DNA from: Streptomyces roseifaciens
GTDB lineage: Bacteria; Actinomycetota; Actinomycetes; Streptomycetales; Streptomycetaceae
Length of the DNA: 64,000 nucleotides
Reading direction: 5' to 3'
Assembly: GCF_001445655.1 (NCBI RefSeq)
Contig: NZ_LNBE01000004.1
Span: 1,674,001 to 1,738,000 of the forward strand
Part shown: positions 40,560 through 49,002 of the stretch, one piece after another
Position numbering within the stretch: position 1 is the first letter of the stretch
Layout of the letters: every line of letters begins with the position of its first letter
Notes under the pieces: model-generated
What the model was told of the DNA's origin: nothing
Seen by the model: only the letters and a program-made list of their open reading frames with translations
Database searches by the model: none
Program-made: the position numbers and the translations under genes

Positions 40560-43177
40560 TGACGGTGAAACACCTGGTCCTGATCGGCCACGGCATGGTC
40601 GGCCAGCGCTTCCTGGAAGCCCTGACCGAGCGGACGTCGGAGTGGCAGGTGACCGTCCTGGCCGAGGAGCCGCGGCCCGCGTACGACCGCGTCCACCTGA
40701 CCTCCTGGTTCTCCGGCACCTCCGCCGAGGAGCTCTCCCTGTGCAGCCCGGGGTTCCTGGCGGAGCACGGCATCGACCTGCGGCTCGGCGACCCGGCCAC
40801 CGCCGTCGACCGGGCCGCGCGGACCGTCACCACCGCCTCCGGCCGCACCTTCCCCTACGACGCCCTGGTGCTGGCCACCGGCTCGTACCCCTTCGTGCCG
40901 CCCGTCCCCGGCCACGACGCCCCGGGCTGCCACGTCTACCGCACCATCGAGGACCTGGAGGCGATCCGGGAGGGCGCCCGCACGGCCCGGACCGGCGCGG
41001 TCATCGGCGGCGGGCTCCTCGGCCTGGAGGCCGCGGGCGCGCTGCAGGCCATGGGGCTGGAGACCCACGTCGTGGAGTTCGCGCCCCGGCTGATGGCGCT
41101 CCAGGTGGACGACGGCGGCGGCGCCGTCCTGCGCCGGAAGATCGAGGAGCTCGGCGTCGCCGTGCACACCGGCGCCGGCGCCCAGCAGGTCGACACGGAC
41201 GACGACGGTCGGACCCGCGGCCTCACCCTCTCCGACGGCACCGCGCTCGCCGCCGACCTGGTGATCTTCTCCGCCGGGGTGCGCCCGCGCGACCAGCTGG
41301 CCCGCGCCTGCGGCCTGCCCGTCGGCGAGCGCGGCGGCATCGTCGTCGACGACCGCTGCCGCACGGCCGACCCGGCCGTCCTCGCCATCGGCGAGTGCGC
41401 GCTCGCCTCCGACGGCCGCGTGTACGGGCTCGTCGCGCCCGGCTACGCCATGGCCGAGACGGCCGCGCGCCACCTCTCCGGCGGCGAGGGCACCTTCACC
41501 GGCGCCGACACCTCCACCAAGCTCAAGCTCCTCGGCGTCGAGGTCGCGAGCTTCGGCGACGCGCACGGCACCACCCCGGGCGCCCTCGACGTGCTGTACT
41601 CCAGCAGCCGCGACGGCGTGTACAAGAAGCTGGTCATCGGCGCCGACGGCGCGCTCCTCGGGGGCGTCCTGGTCGGCGACGCGGAGGCGTACGGCCTGCT
41701 GCGCCCCCTTGCCGCCAGCGGCACGCCGCTGCCCGCCCCGCCCGAGCAGCTCGTCCTGCCCGCCTCCGCCGGTGCGCCCGCCGGGCCGGTGGCCCTGCCC
41801 GACGAGGCGGTCGTCTGCTCCTGCCACCACGTCACCAAGGGCGCGGTCAGGGAGGCGGTGCGGGACACGGGCTGCACGAGCGTGCCCGACGTGAAGAAGT
41901 GCACCAGGGCCGGTACGGGCTGCGGCAGTTGCATCAAGATGCTCGGCACCATCGTCAACGACGAGCTCGCCGCGACCGGCGCCGAGGTCGCCCGCGGCCT
42001 GTGCGAGCACTTCGACCGCACCCGCGCCGAGCTCTACGAGATCATCCGCGTCAAGGGCATCGACAGCTTCTCCCGGCTCGTCGACGAGCACGGCACCGAC
42101 CCGCGGCGGTCCGGCGAGGGCTGCGACGTCTGCAAGCCCGTCGTCGGCTCGATCCTCGCCAGCCTCGGCAACGGGCACATCCTCGACGGCGAACAGGCCG
42201 CCCTCCAGGACACCAACGACCACTTCCTGGCCAACCTGCAGCGCAACGGCTCCTACTCCGTCGTCCCGCGCGTCCCCGGCGGGGAGATCACCCCCGAGGG
42301 CCTCATCACCATCGGCGAGATCGCCCGCGACTTCGGCCTCTACACGAAGATCACCGGAGGGCAGCGGATCGACCTCTTCGGCGCGAGCGTCGACCAGCTC
42401 CCGCGGATCTGGCAGCGGCTCGTCGACGCCGGCTTCGAATCCGGGCACGCCTACGGCAAGGCCCTGCGCACCGTGAAATCCTGTGTGGGGGAGACCTGGT
42501 GCCGCTACGGCGTGCAGGACTCCGTCGGCCTCGCCATCGAACTGGAGCTGCGCTACCGCGGGCTGCGCGCCCCGCACAAGCTGAAGTCCGCGGTCTCCGG
42601 CTGCGCCCGCGAGTGTGCCGAGGCGCAGAGCAAGGACTTCGGCGTCATCGCCACCTCCGACGGCTGGAACCTCTACGTCGGCGGCAACGGCGGCGCGACC
42701 CCGCGCCACGCCGACCTGCTCGCCTCCGGCCTCGACCGCCCCACCCTGATCCGCACGATCGACCGTTTCCTGATGTTCTACATCCGCACCGCCGACCGGC
42801 TGGAGCGCACCGCCCCCTGGCTCGAACGCCTCGAAGGCGGCCTCGACCACCTGCGCGCCGTCGTCATGGACGACGCCCTCGGCATCTGCGCCGACCTGGA
42901 CGAGCTGATGGGTCGTCACATCGAGACGTACGAGGACGAGTGGGCCGCCACCCTCGCCGACCCCGAACGGCTGCGCCGCTTCGCCTCCTTCGCCAACGCC
43001 CCCGGCACCCCCGACCCGACCGTCCGCTTCGTCCCCGAACGGGGCCAGATCCGTCCCGCCCTGCCGCACGAGCACGAGCGTGAGCACGAACGTGAGCACG
43101 AGCGTGCGCCCGAGCGCGAGCAGGCCCGTACGACGCCGGTGATCGCCGGTGCCCGCCTGGAGGTGCGTGCACGATGA
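40559..43177 (+). CDS. nirB: Nitrite reductase (NADH) large subunit
   Basis: An 872-aa assimilatory nitrite reductase reducing nitrite to ammonia with siroheme and [4Fe-4S]. Domains in order: FAD/NAD oxidoreductase (1-400; HLVLIGHGMVGQRFLEAL, GAVIGGGLLGLEAAGAL), a BFD-like [2Fe-2S] domain (about 415-470; VCSCHHVTKGAV, GTGCGSC), then ferredoxin-like and siroheme/[4Fe-4S] domains with Cys residues in CVGETWC and GCAREC. The C-terminus carries a repeat tract (EHEREHEREHER) absent from typical NirB. The siroheme for it may come from the chelatase-like gene at 44965. It overlaps the NirD-NarK gene by 4 bp. Confidence 0.97.
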   Translation: MTVKHLVLIGHGMVGQRFLEALTERTSEWQVTVLAEEPRPAYDRVHLTSWFSGTSAEELSLCSPGFLAEHGIDLRLGDPATAVDRAARTVTTASGRTFPYDALVLATGSYPFVPPVPGHDAPGCHVYRTIEDLEAIREGARTARTGAVIGGGLLGLEAAGALQAMGLETHVVEFAPRLMALQVDDGGGAVLRRKIEELGVAVHTGAGAQQVDTDDDGRTRGLTLSDGTALAADLVIFSAGVRPRDQLARACGLPVGERGGIVVDDRCRTADPAVLAIGECALASDGRVYGLVAPGYAMAETAARHLSGGEGTFTGADTSTKLKLLGVEVASFGDAHGTTPGALDVLYSSSRDGVYKKLVIGADGALLGGVLVGDAEAYGLLRPLAASGTPLPAPPEQLVLPASAGAPAGPVALPDEAVVCSCHHVTKGAVREAVRDTGCTSVPDVKKCTRAGTGCGSCIKMLGTIVNDELAATGAEVARGLCEHFDRTRAELYEIIRVKGIDSFSRLVDEHGTDPRRSGEGCDVCKPVVGSILASLGNGHILDGEQAALQDTNDHFLANLQRNGSYSVVPRVPGGEITPEGLITIGEIARDFGLYTKITGGQRIDLFGASVDQLPRIWQRLVDAGFESGHAYGKALRTVKSCVGETWCRYGVQDSVGLAIELELRYRGLRAPHKLKSAVSGCARECAEAQSKDFGVIATSDGWNLYVGGNGGATPRHADLLASGLDRPTLIRTIDRFLMFYIRTADRLERTAPWLERLEGGLDHLRAVVMDDALGICADLDELMGRHIETYEDEWAATLADPERLRRFASFANAPGTPDPTVRFVPERGQIRPALPHEHEREHEREHERAPEREQARTTPVIAGARLEVRAR

Positions 43178-44961
43178 CGACGACCGTGGAGATCCACGAC
43201 GGAACGGGCTGGCAGCCCGTGTGCGACTGGGAGGCGCTCGTACCCGGGCGCGGCGTCGCCGTCCTGCTCGGCGACCAGCAGGTGGCGGTCTTCCGCGACC
43301 GGGCCGGGGAGGTGTACGCCGTCGGCAACCGCGACCCCTTCAGCGGCGCGTACGTCCTCTCGCGCGGCATCCTCGGCAGCCGGGACGGCGTGCCCGTGGT
43401 GGCCTCGCCCATGTACAAGCAGGCCTTCGACCTGCGGACGGGCACCTGCCTGGACGAACCGCTCGCGCCGGACGGCAGCGAGGCGGCGGTACGGGTGTGG
43501 CCGGTGCGGCGGGGGGAGGGCCTGCGGATGACGACCCCCGCGGGGCCGGCGGGGACGGCGCAGGAAGCGCACGCGCCGCGGGCGCCGGAGGCGCCCGCCG
43601 AAGCGCAGCCACCGCCACCACCACCCCCCGCGTCCCGCCCCCACGACATCGCCGACTGGCGCCCCGAGGACCCCGTCTTCTGGAAGGAGACGGGCGCCCG
43701 CGTCGCCCGCCGCAACCTGATCTTCTCCGTGCTCTCCGAGCACATCGGCTTCTCCGTGTGGAGCCTGTGGTCCGTCCTGGTCCTCTTCCTCGGGCCCGAG
43801 TACGGCATCGACCCCGCCGGGAAGTTCCTGCTCACGGCCCTGCCGACGGCGCTCGGCGCCGTGCTGCGGCTCCCGTACACCGTCGCCGTGGCCCGCTTCG
43901 GCGGCCGCAACTGGACGGTGTTCAGCGCCCTCCTGCTGCTCGTCCCGACCGTGCTGGCGGGCATCGTCCTCGAACCCGGCGTCTCCTACGGGACCCTGCT
44001 CGCCGTCGCCTGCGTCGCCGGGGTCGGCGGCGGCAACTTCGCCTCCTCCATGGCCAACATCAACGCCTTCTACCCGCAGCACCTCAAGGGCCGGGCCCTC
44101 GGCATCAACGCCGGCGGCGGCAACCTCGGCGTCCCCGCCGTCCAACTCCTCGGCCTGCTGGTCCTCGCCACCGCGGGCAGCGGCCACCCGCGCCTGCTGC
44201 CGCTGATCTACATCCCGCTGATCGCCCTCGCGGCCCTCGGGTCCGCGTTGCGCATGGACAACCTCACAGCCCTGCGCAACGACAGGCGCGCCCTGCGCGA
44301 GATCTGCCGGGAGCCGCACACCTGGGTCATGTCCGTGCTCTACGTCGGCACGTTCGGCTCCTTCATCGGCTTCGGCTTCGCCTTCGGGCAGGTGCTGCAG
44401 GTGCAGTTCCAGGAGGACTTCGCCACGCCGGTCGCGGCCGCAGGCCTGACGTTCCTCGGCCCGCTGCTCGGCTCGCTGGTGCGACCGTACGGCGGGCTGC
44501 TCGCCGACCGCTGGGGCGGGGCGCGGGTGACGCTGTGGAACTACGGGGCGATGGCCGCGGGCGCCGTGACCGTCCTGGTGGCGTCGCGGCAGGAGTCCCT
44601 GCCGCTGTTCGTCACCGGGTTCGTGGCGCTGTTCGTCTTCAGCGGCATCGGCAACGGCTCGACGTACAAGATGATCCCGGCGATCTTCCGCGCGCAGGCG
44701 CGCACCGCGGTGGCGGCCGGCGCGGACCCGGACGGGGCCGAACGGACCTCCCGCCGCCGCGCCTCGGCGCTGATCGGGGTCGCCGGCGCGGTGGGCGCCT
44801 TCGGCGGCGTCCTGGTCAACCTCGCCTTCCGCCAGTCCTTCCTGGGCACGCACAACGGCGACGCGGCGTACCTGGCCTTCCTGGCCACGTACGCCCTGTG
44901 CGCGGCGCTCACGTGGGCGGTCTACCTCCGGCCGGGCCGCAACCGGCTGGAAGGGGTGTGA
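43174..44961 (+). CDS. nirD-narK: NirD-NarK fusion: nitrite reductase small subunit joined to nitrate/nitrite transporter
   Basis: A 595-aa protein. Residues 1-115 are the Rieske-like NirD small subunit (WQPVCDWEALVPGRGVAVLL, SRGILGSRDGVPVVASPMYKQAFDL); the iron-ligand Cys/His are absent, as in NirD proteins. A Pro/Ala linker (about 118-155) leads into a NarK-type MFS carrier of about 12 segments, starting at DWRPEDPVFWKETG and SVLSEHIGFSVWSLWSVLVLF, with the nitrate signature segments GVGGGNFASSMANINAFYPQ and GNGSTYKMIPAIF. Normally these are two genes. An internal in-frame ATG at 43528 has GGGGGGAGGG 7 nt upstream, so free NarK may also be made. Confidence 0.9.
   Translation: MTTTVEIHDGTGWQPVCDWEALVPGRGVAVLLGDQQVAVFRDRAGEVYAVGNRDPFSGAYVLSRGILGSRDGVPVVASPMYKQAFDLRTGTCLDEPLAPDGSEAAVRVWPVRRGEGLRMTTPAGPAGTAQEAHAPRAPEAPAEAQPPPPPPPASRPHDIADWRPEDPVFWKETGARVARRNLIFSVLSEHIGFSVWSLWSVLVLFLGPEYGIDPAGKFLLTALPTALGAVLRLPYTVAVARFGGRNWTVFSALLLLVPTVLAGIVLEPGVSYGTLLAVACVAGVGGGNFASSMANINAFYPQHLKGRALGINAGGGNLGVPAVQLLGLLVLATAGSGHPRLLPLIYIPLIALAALGSALRMDNLTALRNDRRALREICREPHTWVMSVLYVGTFGSFIGFGFAFGQVLQVQFQEDFATPVAAAGLTFLGPLLGSLVRPYGGLLADRWGGARVTLWNYGAMAAGAVTVLVASRQESLPLFVTGFVALFVFSGIGNGSTYKMIPAIFRAQARTAVAAGADPDGAERTSRRRASALIGVAGAVGAFGGVLVNLAFRQSFLGTHNGDAAYLAFLATYALCAALTWAVYLRPGRNRLEGV
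43511..43530 (+). promoter_or_regulatory. Internal ribosome-binding site and start for free NarK
   Basis: GGGGGGAGGG (43511-43520) and ATG 43528 lie in frame with the fusion gene, exactly at the NirD-linker border. This is probably the old narK start left after loss of the nirD stop, and it could still produce a transporter without NirD. Confidence 0.5.
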
Positions 44962-44964
44962 GGG

Positions 44965-45768
44965 ATGGCCCCGTTCCGGTCGGCTACGAAAGCTCCCGAC
45001 CCTGCTCCCGCCCTCGTCGCCGTCGCCCACGGCACCCGCAGCCCGGCCGGGGTCGCCGTGACCGAGGCGCTGGTGCGGCGCGTGCGCGCGCTGCGGCCCG
45101 GGCTCGACGTCCGGGTCGGCCACCTCGGCCTCGCGTCGCCGTCGCTGGAGTCGGTCCTGGCCGGGCTCGACGGCGCGGCCGTGCTCGTACCGCTGCTCCT
45201 CGGCACCGGCTACCACCTGCGCTCCGACGTCCCCGCCGCCGTGGCGGCCGCGCCGTGGCTGCACTGCCGCACCGCCCCCGCGCTCGGCCCGCACCCGCTG
45301 CTCGCCGAGGCCCTCGCCGGGAGGCTGGCCGGGGCGGGGCGGCCGGAGCGGGCCCCGGCGCCGGTCGTGCTCGCCGCCGCGGGCTCCTCCGACCCCGCGG
45401 CGGGCGCGGACACCGCCCGCATGGCGCGGTTGCTCGCCCTGCGGCTGGGAACGCGCGTGGTGCCCGCGCACGCGGCCGGGAGCGGTACGAGACCTGCGGA
45501 CGCCGTGGCCGCCCTGCGGGCCGAGGGGCACGAGGACGTGTCCGTCGCCACCTACCTGACGGCGCCCGGACACTTCAGCGAGGCGGTGCGCAGGGGAGCG
45601 GGGGGAGCGGGGGCCCGGCTCGTCTCGGAGCCGCTCGGGCCGCACGAGGCGGTGGCGCGGCTGGTCGTACGCCGGTACGAGGAGGCTGTGCGCGGGGAAG
45701 CCGTGCGGCGGCAAGGCGTGGGCCGGGAAGCCGTACGCCGGGAAGCTGTACGCCAGGGGGCCGCCTGA
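44965..45768 (+). CDS. Sirohydrochlorin chelatase-like (CbiX/SirB) protein
   Basis: A 267-aa CbiX-family chelatase. The active-site His is in LVAVAHGTRSPAGV and the second-domain His in VATYLTAPGHFSEAV. Two related halves (about 15-130 and 130-240) follow the class II chelatase design. It lies 3 bp after the nirD-narK stop, so it is probably in the same operon and may insert iron to form siroheme for NirB. The last 35 residues are a repetitive basic tail (EAVRG, EAVRR, GVGREAVRREAVR) without counterpart in the family. It could also act on cobalt. Confidence 0.88.
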   Translation: MAPFRSATKAPDPAPALVAVAHGTRSPAGVAVTEALVRRVRALRPGLDVRVGHLGLASPSLESVLAGLDGAAVLVPLLLGTGYHLRSDVPAAVAAAPWLHCRTAPALGPHPLLAEALAGRLAGAGRPERAPAPVVLAAAGSSDPAAGADTARMARLLALRLGTRVVPAHAAGSGTRPADAVAALRAEGHEDVSVATYLTAPGHFSEAVRRGAGGAGARLVSEPLGPHEAVARLVVRRYEEAVRGEAVRRQGVGREAVRREAVRQGAA

Positions 45769-46044
45769 CGAGAGGCCGTCCGCCGCAGCACGCTCGCCGC
45801 GCAGGCCCACGCAGGTCAAGGACGCGCACGCATCCTTGAATCCGCCGCCGCGGGGATCAACTACGACGGTGGAGTTCGGCGGTGCCGTACGGGCTCGGGT
45901 GGACCGGGCGCCGCCGGACAGGTCCGCGTGGCGGATCGCCGTCGCCGCGGAAATGAAGGGGCAGGCCCCTTCACGGCTTCAGGGGCCGTCCGTCAGGAGA
46001 CCGTCCGTCAGAGGGCCGTGCCCGGCGGGTGCCGCGTCCGTCCG

Positions 46045-46515
46045 TCAGCCCGCCCCGTTCGTCAGCCGGACGCCCGTGACGAGCGACGGCCGGATCCGTA
46101 CCGCGCAGTCCATCCGCTCGTCCCACCACGGCTCCAGCAGGGCCTCGTAGCGGGCGAGCTCGTCCGGGTCGGTGACGAGCGTGCAGTAGCCGGTGACGAC
46201 GACGCTCCAGCCGAGGTGGGTTTCGGGGTCGATGGCGTCGGCCTCGTAGGCGACGACCACGCCCTGGCCCGGGCCGGGGTCGTGGTTCCCGGCGCCCGCC
46301 TGCTCCGGATGCGCCGCGAGCCCGGCGAGGGCGGCGCCCTCGTGGGTGCGGATGACGACGTTCCCGCCGTCCACGACGTGGTTGACCGGCCGGATGGCGG
46401 GCAGGGCGCGGCGGGTGAAGACGACCCGGCCCAGGGAGACGCTGCCGAGGAGCCGGAGGGACTCGGCGCGGCTGAGTTCGACCCGGTGGCGGGGAGGTGC
46501 GGTGGCGTCGCTCAC
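46045..46515 (-). CDS. Pyridoxamine 5'-phosphate oxidase family protein
   Basis: A 156-aa split-barrel flavin-binding protein: RVELSRAESLRLLGSVSLGRVVFTRR, AIRPVNHVVDGGNVVIRTHEG and GWSVVVTGYCTLVTD. It belongs to the broad PNPOx-like group, which binds FMN, F420 or heme; proteins of this type are common in DosR/DevR regulons of actinobacteria. GTG 46515 was chosen since it gives the usual N-terminus. Its promoter region holds the palindrome at 46548-46569, placing it under the likely control of the neighbouring DevR/DevS pair. Confidence 0.87.
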   Translation of the reverse strand: MSDATAPPRHRVELSRAESLRLLGSVSLGRVVFTRRALPAIRPVNHVVDGGNVVIRTHEGAALAGLAAHPEQAGAGNHDPGPGQGVVVAYEADAIDPETHLGWSVVVTGYCTLVTDPDELARYEALLEPWWDERMDCAVRIRPSLVTGVRLTNGAG

Positions 46516-46537
46516 CCCACCAGTACAGGCGAGCCGA

Positions 46538-47896
46538 TCACCGCGTACCAGGGGCCGTTCGGCCCCTGGGCGGGGCCGGTCCGGGCCCGCTCCCGGCCCC
46601 GGGCAGCCCCTGGGCCCGGTCCGGCAGCGGATCGTGCCGGATGCGGGCGGCCGGGAGCGCCGGGGACGGGCCCGCCGTGAGCCGGGCCACGAGCGGGCCG
46701 ACCATGGACGGCGGCCCGCTGACGTAGGCGAGGTGCCGGGACCAGCCCCCGTGCCCCGCGACGACCTCCGCGAGCGCGTGGTGCTCACCGGGCCCGGGCC
46801 CCTCGCCGACCACCTGGGTGACCTGCAGCCACGGGTAGCGGCGCCGCAGTTCGTCCGGCGCCTCGGTGTCGTAGAGCGCGGAGGGGTGCCGGACCCCGAG
46901 GAAGAGGTGCGCGGCGCGGTGCGCACCCCGGCGGGTGGCGCGGCGGGCGGCCAGCTCCTGCAGCAGCGCCTTCGCCGCCGCCCACCCGGTGCCGCTCGCG
47001 ACGAGCAGCAGGTCGTGCGCGAGGTCGTCGTCGAGCGTCATCGTCCCGCTCGCCGGGCCGAGCCGCAGCGTGTCGCCGGGGCGGGTGCGGGTCACGAGGG
47101 CCTCGCTGACCCCGCCGCGGCCGGTCAGCCGCACGTGGAACTCCAGCTCGCCGTCCGGCCGCGGCGCGCAGGCCAGCGAGTACTGCCGCCACGCCTGCGG
47201 CAGCAGCGGCGAGGCCACGGCCGCGTGCTGCCCGGCCCGGTACGGGTACGGCTCGTGCGTCCGTACGCGCAGGACGGCCAGGTCGGGCCGGCGCAGCTCG
47301 TGCCCGGTGACCGTGGCCTGCCAGGCGGGCGGCTCGCCGAGCGCGGCCTCCGCGCCCCGGACCATGGCCGCCACCGCGAACCGCAGCATCCGCACCCACG
47401 CCTGCTCCATGGCCTCGTTCCACCGCGGGCCCGCCGTGCGGCGCAGCGCCTCGCACAGCGCGGCCTCGAACGCCCGGTAGTGCGCGGGCCGTACGCCCAG
47501 CTTGCGGTGGTCGCGGCCGAGCCGGGTGAAGACGGACGCGACCTCGTCCGGGTCGTGCAGGTTCTCGATCAGGTACCAGAAGATGCCTTCGAGGTGCCTG
47601 CGCTGGAACTCCATCGACTCCGGGAAGAGGCGCCGCAGGTAGGGCCAGTGCGCGAACATCGCGTCGTAGAGGTGGGCTATTAAATCGCCGAAGGGCGTGA
47701 CGAGTTCGAGGTGATCGGTGATCACGCGCTGGTCGGCGGCGCCGTCGTAGGGCTGCTGCGGCGGTGCCGCCCCGGCCCGCGTGCCGGCCTCTCCTTCCGC
47801 CGCCTGCCGCGCCCCCGGGGACAGCAGCTGCCGGCGCAGCCTCATCGCGTCGTGCCGGGCGAGCAGGGAGTGGTAGGAGTCGTTGACGGTGTTCAC
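46538..47896 (-). CDS. Flavohemoglobin-like protein (globin plus ferredoxin reductase)
   Basis: A 452-aa protein. An N-terminal region (1-55) is followed by a globin domain (about 60-190; TPFGDLIAHLYDAMFAHWPYLRRLF, proximal His in LGRDHRKLGV), an FAD-binding domain with RQYSLACAP, and an NAD domain with HDLLLVASGTGWAAAKALLQEL. This is the layout of flavohemoglobins (NO dioxygenases), which convert NO to nitrate. The start is uncertain: GTG 47896 is used, with an in-frame ATG at 47845. It is divergent from the DevR-like gene and has a shared palindrome between them. Its position beside the nitrate genes fits NO detoxification. Confidence 0.88.
   Translation of the reverse strand: MNTVNDSYHSLLARHDAMRLRRQLLSPGARQAAEGEAGTRAGAAPPQQPYDGAADQRVITDHLELVTPFGDLIAHLYDAMFAHWPYLRRLFPESMEFQRRHLEGIFWYLIENLHDPDEVASVFTRLGRDHRKLGVRPAHYRAFEAALCEALRRTAGPRWNEAMEQAWVRMLRFAVAAMVRGAEAALGEPPAWQATVTGHELRRPDLAVLRVRTHEPYPYRAGQHAAVASPLLPQAWRQYSLACAPRPDGELEFHVRLTGRGGVSEALVTRTRPGDTLRLGPASGTMTLDDDLAHDLLLVASGTGWAAAKALLQELAARRATRRGAHRAAHLFLGVRHPSALYDTEAPDELRRRYPWLQVTQVVGEGPGPGEHHALAEVVAGHGGWSRHLAYVSGPPSMVGPLVARLTAGPSPALPAARIRHDPLPDRAQGLPGAGSGPGPAPPRGRTAPGTR
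46548..46569. promoter_or_regulatory. Palindrome GGGCCG-N2-CGGCCC (site A)
   Basis: Two 10-nt arms, CCAGGGGCCG and CGGCCCCTGG, around TT, 33 bp upstream of the PNPOx-like gene and overlapping the 3' end of the flavohemoglobin gene. The core matches sites B and C. Candidate DevR-type operator. Confidence 0.6.
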
Positions 47897-47982
47897 GGGT
47901 CGGCAGCTCCTCGAGCTCCTCACGCGGGCTGGGACGGGCCAGTATGGCAACGGGCCGGGGGGACCGGCCGGCCCCGGTCCGC

Positions 47983-47998
47983 AGGGCCGTTCGGCCCT
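47983..47998. promoter_or_regulatory. Palindrome GGGCCG-N2-CGGCCC (site B)
   Basis: AGGGCCGTTCGGCCCT lies in the divergent region between the flavohemoglobin gene (start 47896) and the DevR-like gene (start 48139). The 14-bp core is identical to site A. Confidence 0.6.
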
Positions 47999-48138
47999 AT
48001 CCGGGCGGTGGCGGCGCGGTGTGAGCTGGTTGCGGGGTCTGTGCGAGCGGGCTCCGGCGGGGGCGCCCGCACCCGGTGCGCTGCGCCCCCGCCGGGCCCG
48101 GACGTGGCGCCTCCGCCCGGCCCGACATACTGCCTCGT

Positions 48139-48924
48139 ATGGAACGGACCGATACGGACATGACCCCGCAAGTCACCCCGGAAGGCGCGGCGGAAGGCAC
48201 GCCGGGAGGCATGCCCGGAGGTGCGCCCGGCACGCCGGAAGGCGCCTCGGAAGCGGCTCCCTTGCGGGTCTTCATCCTCGACGACCACGAGGTGGTCCGC
48301 CGCGGCGTCCGCGACCTCCTCGAAGCGGAGCCGGACATCGAGGTCGTGGGGGAGGCGGCCACGGGCCGCGAGGCCCTCTCGCGCGTGCCCGCGTCCCGCC
48401 CGCACGTCGCCGTCCTCGACGTGCGCCTCGGCGAACGGGGCGAGGAGGGCGGCGACCACGGCGGCATCGAAGTGTGCCGCGAACTGCGCGCCCGGATGCC
48501 CGGACTGGCCTGCCTGATGCTCACGTCCTTCGACGACGACGAGGCCCTCTTCGACGCCATCATGGCGGGCGCCGCGGGCTACGTCCTCAAGCAGATCAAC
48601 GGCTCGGAGCTGGTGTCCGCGGTGCGGACGGTGGCCACGGGGAAGTCGACGCTCGACCCGCGCACGGCGTCCCGGGTGATGGCCCGCCTGCGCGAGCCGA
48701 GCGAGCCGGAGGTGCCGGAGACGTCGGAACTCGACCGCCTCTCGCCGCGCGAACGGGAGATCCTCGACCTCATCGGCGAGGGCCTGACGAACCGCCAGAT
48801 CGCGGACCGGCTGTTCCTCGCGGAGAAGACGGTCAAGAACCGCATCTCGTCGATCCTGGCGAAGCTGGGGGTGGGGAGAAGGGTGCAGGCGGCGGTGATC
48901 GCGGGGAAGGTGAGGAACGGCTGA
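48139..48924 (+). CDS. NarL/DevR-like response regulator
   Basis: A 261-aa response regulator. After about 40 low-complexity residues (Gly/Pro/Glu) comes the receiver domain (LRVFILDDHEVVRRGVRDLL, phospho-acceptor Asp in VAVLDVRLGE, YVLKQ) and the LuxR-type helix-turn-helix (LSPREREILDLIGEGLTNRQIADRLFLAEKTVKNRISSILAKLGV). The C-terminal part is very like DevR/DosR. ATG 48139. It is convergent with the DevS-like kinase and divergent from the flavohemoglobin gene, so it probably controls the local NO/hypoxia genes. Confidence 0.92.
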   Translation: MERTDTDMTPQVTPEGAAEGTPGGMPGGAPGTPEGASEAAPLRVFILDDHEVVRRGVRDLLEAEPDIEVVGEAATGREALSRVPASRPHVAVLDVRLGERGEEGGDHGGIEVCRELRARMPGLACLMLTSFDDDEALFDAIMAGAAGYVLKQINGSELVSAVRTVATGKSTLDPRTASRVMARLREPSEPEVPETSELDRLSPREREILDLIGEGLTNRQIADRLFLAEKTVKNRISSILAKLGVGRRVQAAVIAGKVRNG

Positions 48925-49002
48925 GGGAACGGGCGGACGCCTGATGGCTCACGCCTGACGGCTCACGCCCGGCAGGCCGCCGCCCGCACCCGCCACGGGG
49001 GC

